In this document: piece after piece, positions 63,396-64,000 of the stretch
How the letters are laid out: each line of letters begins with the position of its first letter
Numbering within the stretch: position 1 is the stretch's first letter
Assembly: GCA_035310985.1 (NCBI GenBank)
Contig: DATGDH010000163.1
Coordinates: 1 to 64,000 of the forward strand
Origin: DAHVFK01 sp035310985
GTDB taxonomy: Bacteria; Pseudomonadota; Gammaproteobacteria; Burkholderiales; SG8-39
DNA: 64,000 nt
Direction: 5' to 3'
The notes under the pieces: generated by a model
Told to the model about the DNA's origin: nothing
Database searches by the model: none
Seen by the model: the letters and a program-made list of their open reading frames with translations, nothing else
Translations under genes and position numbers: made by a program

Positions 63396-64000
63396 GCCCG
63401 GATCCCAGGTAGGCTTCGATCACCTTCGGATTCTTGACCACTTCCGCGGGCGTCCCATCCGCGATGATCGCGCCGTAGTTGACGACGATCACGCGGTCGA
63501 CGATCGCCATCAGTTCCTTGAGCTTGTGCTCGACCATGAGCACGGCCGGACCTTCCGAATGCAGCCGGCCGAAGCGCCCTCCCTTGTGCAGCCGCCGTAT
63601 CGATTTCGCCAGCAGCTCCGACTCGGCGGGGTTCAGGCCCCCGAGCGGCTCGTCGAGCAGCAGCAGGTCGGGCTCGGTGGCGATCGCGCGCGCAACTTCG
63701 AGGCGCTTGAGGTCTCCCTGCGACAGCGCGGAAGCCGGCTCGAGCGCCATGTCGGAGATGCCGACGAATTCGAGCGCGTCCATGGCCTTCGCTTCGACCT
63801 TCTTGACCCATTCGCCGCGGCTCCTCGCGCGCGGCGCCAAGAGCGGCACCATGACATTGGCGATGATCGGCAGGTGGCGAAACGGGCGGGTATTCTGGAA
63901 CGTTCCCGCGATGCCGCGGTTAACCACCTCCCACGGACGCAGCGCGGTGATGTCCTCCCCATTGAACTCGATGCGGCCGGCATCGGGACGCAGGATCTTG
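63382..64000 (-). CDS. livG: Branched-chain amino-acid ABC ATPase LivG, N-terminus missing (window edge)
   Basis: The frame is open to base 64000, so about the first quarter including Walker A lies outside the window. Present are DAGRIEFNGEDITAL, the LivG-typical GIAGTFQNTRPF (Q-loop), Walker B DLLLLDEPLGGLNPAES and VLMVEHKLKELM (H-loop). The signature segment reads LSQGDLKRLEVARAIA, where LivG usually has LSYGxQRRLEIA; the D in place of the Q is a mild deviation. An inserted GRFGRLHSEG loop lies after Walker B. It overlaps livF by 14 bases. Confidence 0.92.
   Translation of the reverse strand, partial: KILRPDAGRIEFNGEDITALRPWEVVNRGIAGTFQNTRPFRHLPIIANVMVPLLAPRARSRGEWVKKVEAKAMDALEFVGISDMALEPASALSQGDLKRLEVARAIATEPDLLLLDEPLGGLNPAESELLAKSIRRLHKGGRFGRLHSEGPAVLMVEHKLKELMAIVDRVIVVNYGAIIADGTPAEVVKNPKVIEAYLGSGHAAA

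Overview
The window is high-GC, gene-dense chromosomal DNA. The gene content and order point to a betaproteobacterium, probably in or near the Burkholderiales. Pointers are a porin C-terminus ending in Phe, coq7, the rplM-rpsI / bactofilin / erpA / anmK / M23 peptidase / tyrS neighbourhood, the FmdB / DUF502 / aspS / nudB / phosphodiesterase / clsB neighbourhood, and the many Liv- and Glt-type amino-acid ABC transporters. I saw no rRNA, tRNA, CRISPR array, transposase, integrase or prophage gene. It reads as core genome with some accessory metabolic cassettes. Strain or genus cannot be fixed from this sequence alone.

Layout. 1-9 kb is a housekeeping block: porin end, ubiquinone hydroxylase Coq7, OsmC, ribosomal proteins L13/S9, a membrane coiled-coil protein plus bactofilin, ErpA, AnmK, an M23 murein endopeptidase and TyrS. 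It contains a likely small RNA (about 1521-1665) with a CU-rich, anti-Shine-Dalgarno loop. 8-14.7 kb holds a metallo-beta-lactamase-fold lactonase-like protein, a second possible noncoding transcript (about 8893-9068), a PatB-type C-S lyase, ChaC, a TlpA-like thioredoxin, a DUF59 Fe-S assembly protein, a polytopic membrane protein coupled to a secreted HbpS/GlcG protein, and a GlcD-like FAD oxidase. 14.7-20.1 kb is a run of overlapping plus-strand genes: periplasmic binding protein, CoA-ester lyase, MFS carrier, thioesterase, hydrolase, lipoprotein peptidase. 20.1-27.2 kb is mostly minus strand: GST, gamma-glutamyltransferase-like protein, alcohol dehydrogenase overlapping MetY, hydrolase, AraC regulator, CoA-binding protein.

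27.2-32.6 kb has a NIPSNAP / esterase / ThDP-enzyme operon, then an exported protein, an ECF sigma factor and a membrane protein that is probably its anti-sigma factor. 32.6-36.7 kb is a 3-hydroxyisobutyrate-dehydrogenase-like gene and a complete GltIJKL-type amino-acid ABC operon. 36.8-44.1 kb has acetoacetyl-CoA synthetase, an esterase, an SbmA-like ABC exporter/importer and UvrA. 44.2-52 kb is an MFS carrier, Ssb, FmdB, DUF502, AspRS, then a secreted RNase Sa-like nuclease with its barstar-type inhibitor inserted before nudB, a phosphodiesterase and ClsB.

52-55.3 kb carries a branched-chain-type binding protein with LivH and LivM, without ATPase genes; this LivM has an unusual C-terminal four-cysteine tail. 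55.2-62.5 kb is a tightly coupled minus-strand operon of seven membrane or MoxR-linked genes (BPSS1780-like, RDD, SpoIIM-like, DUF4129, DUF4350, MoxR, DUF58). The window ends with livF and a truncated livG on the same strand as that operon. The observations most worth following are the RNase/barstar pair, the two noncoding-RNA candidates (which share an 8-nt complementarity), the LivM tail and the seven-gene MoxR operon.
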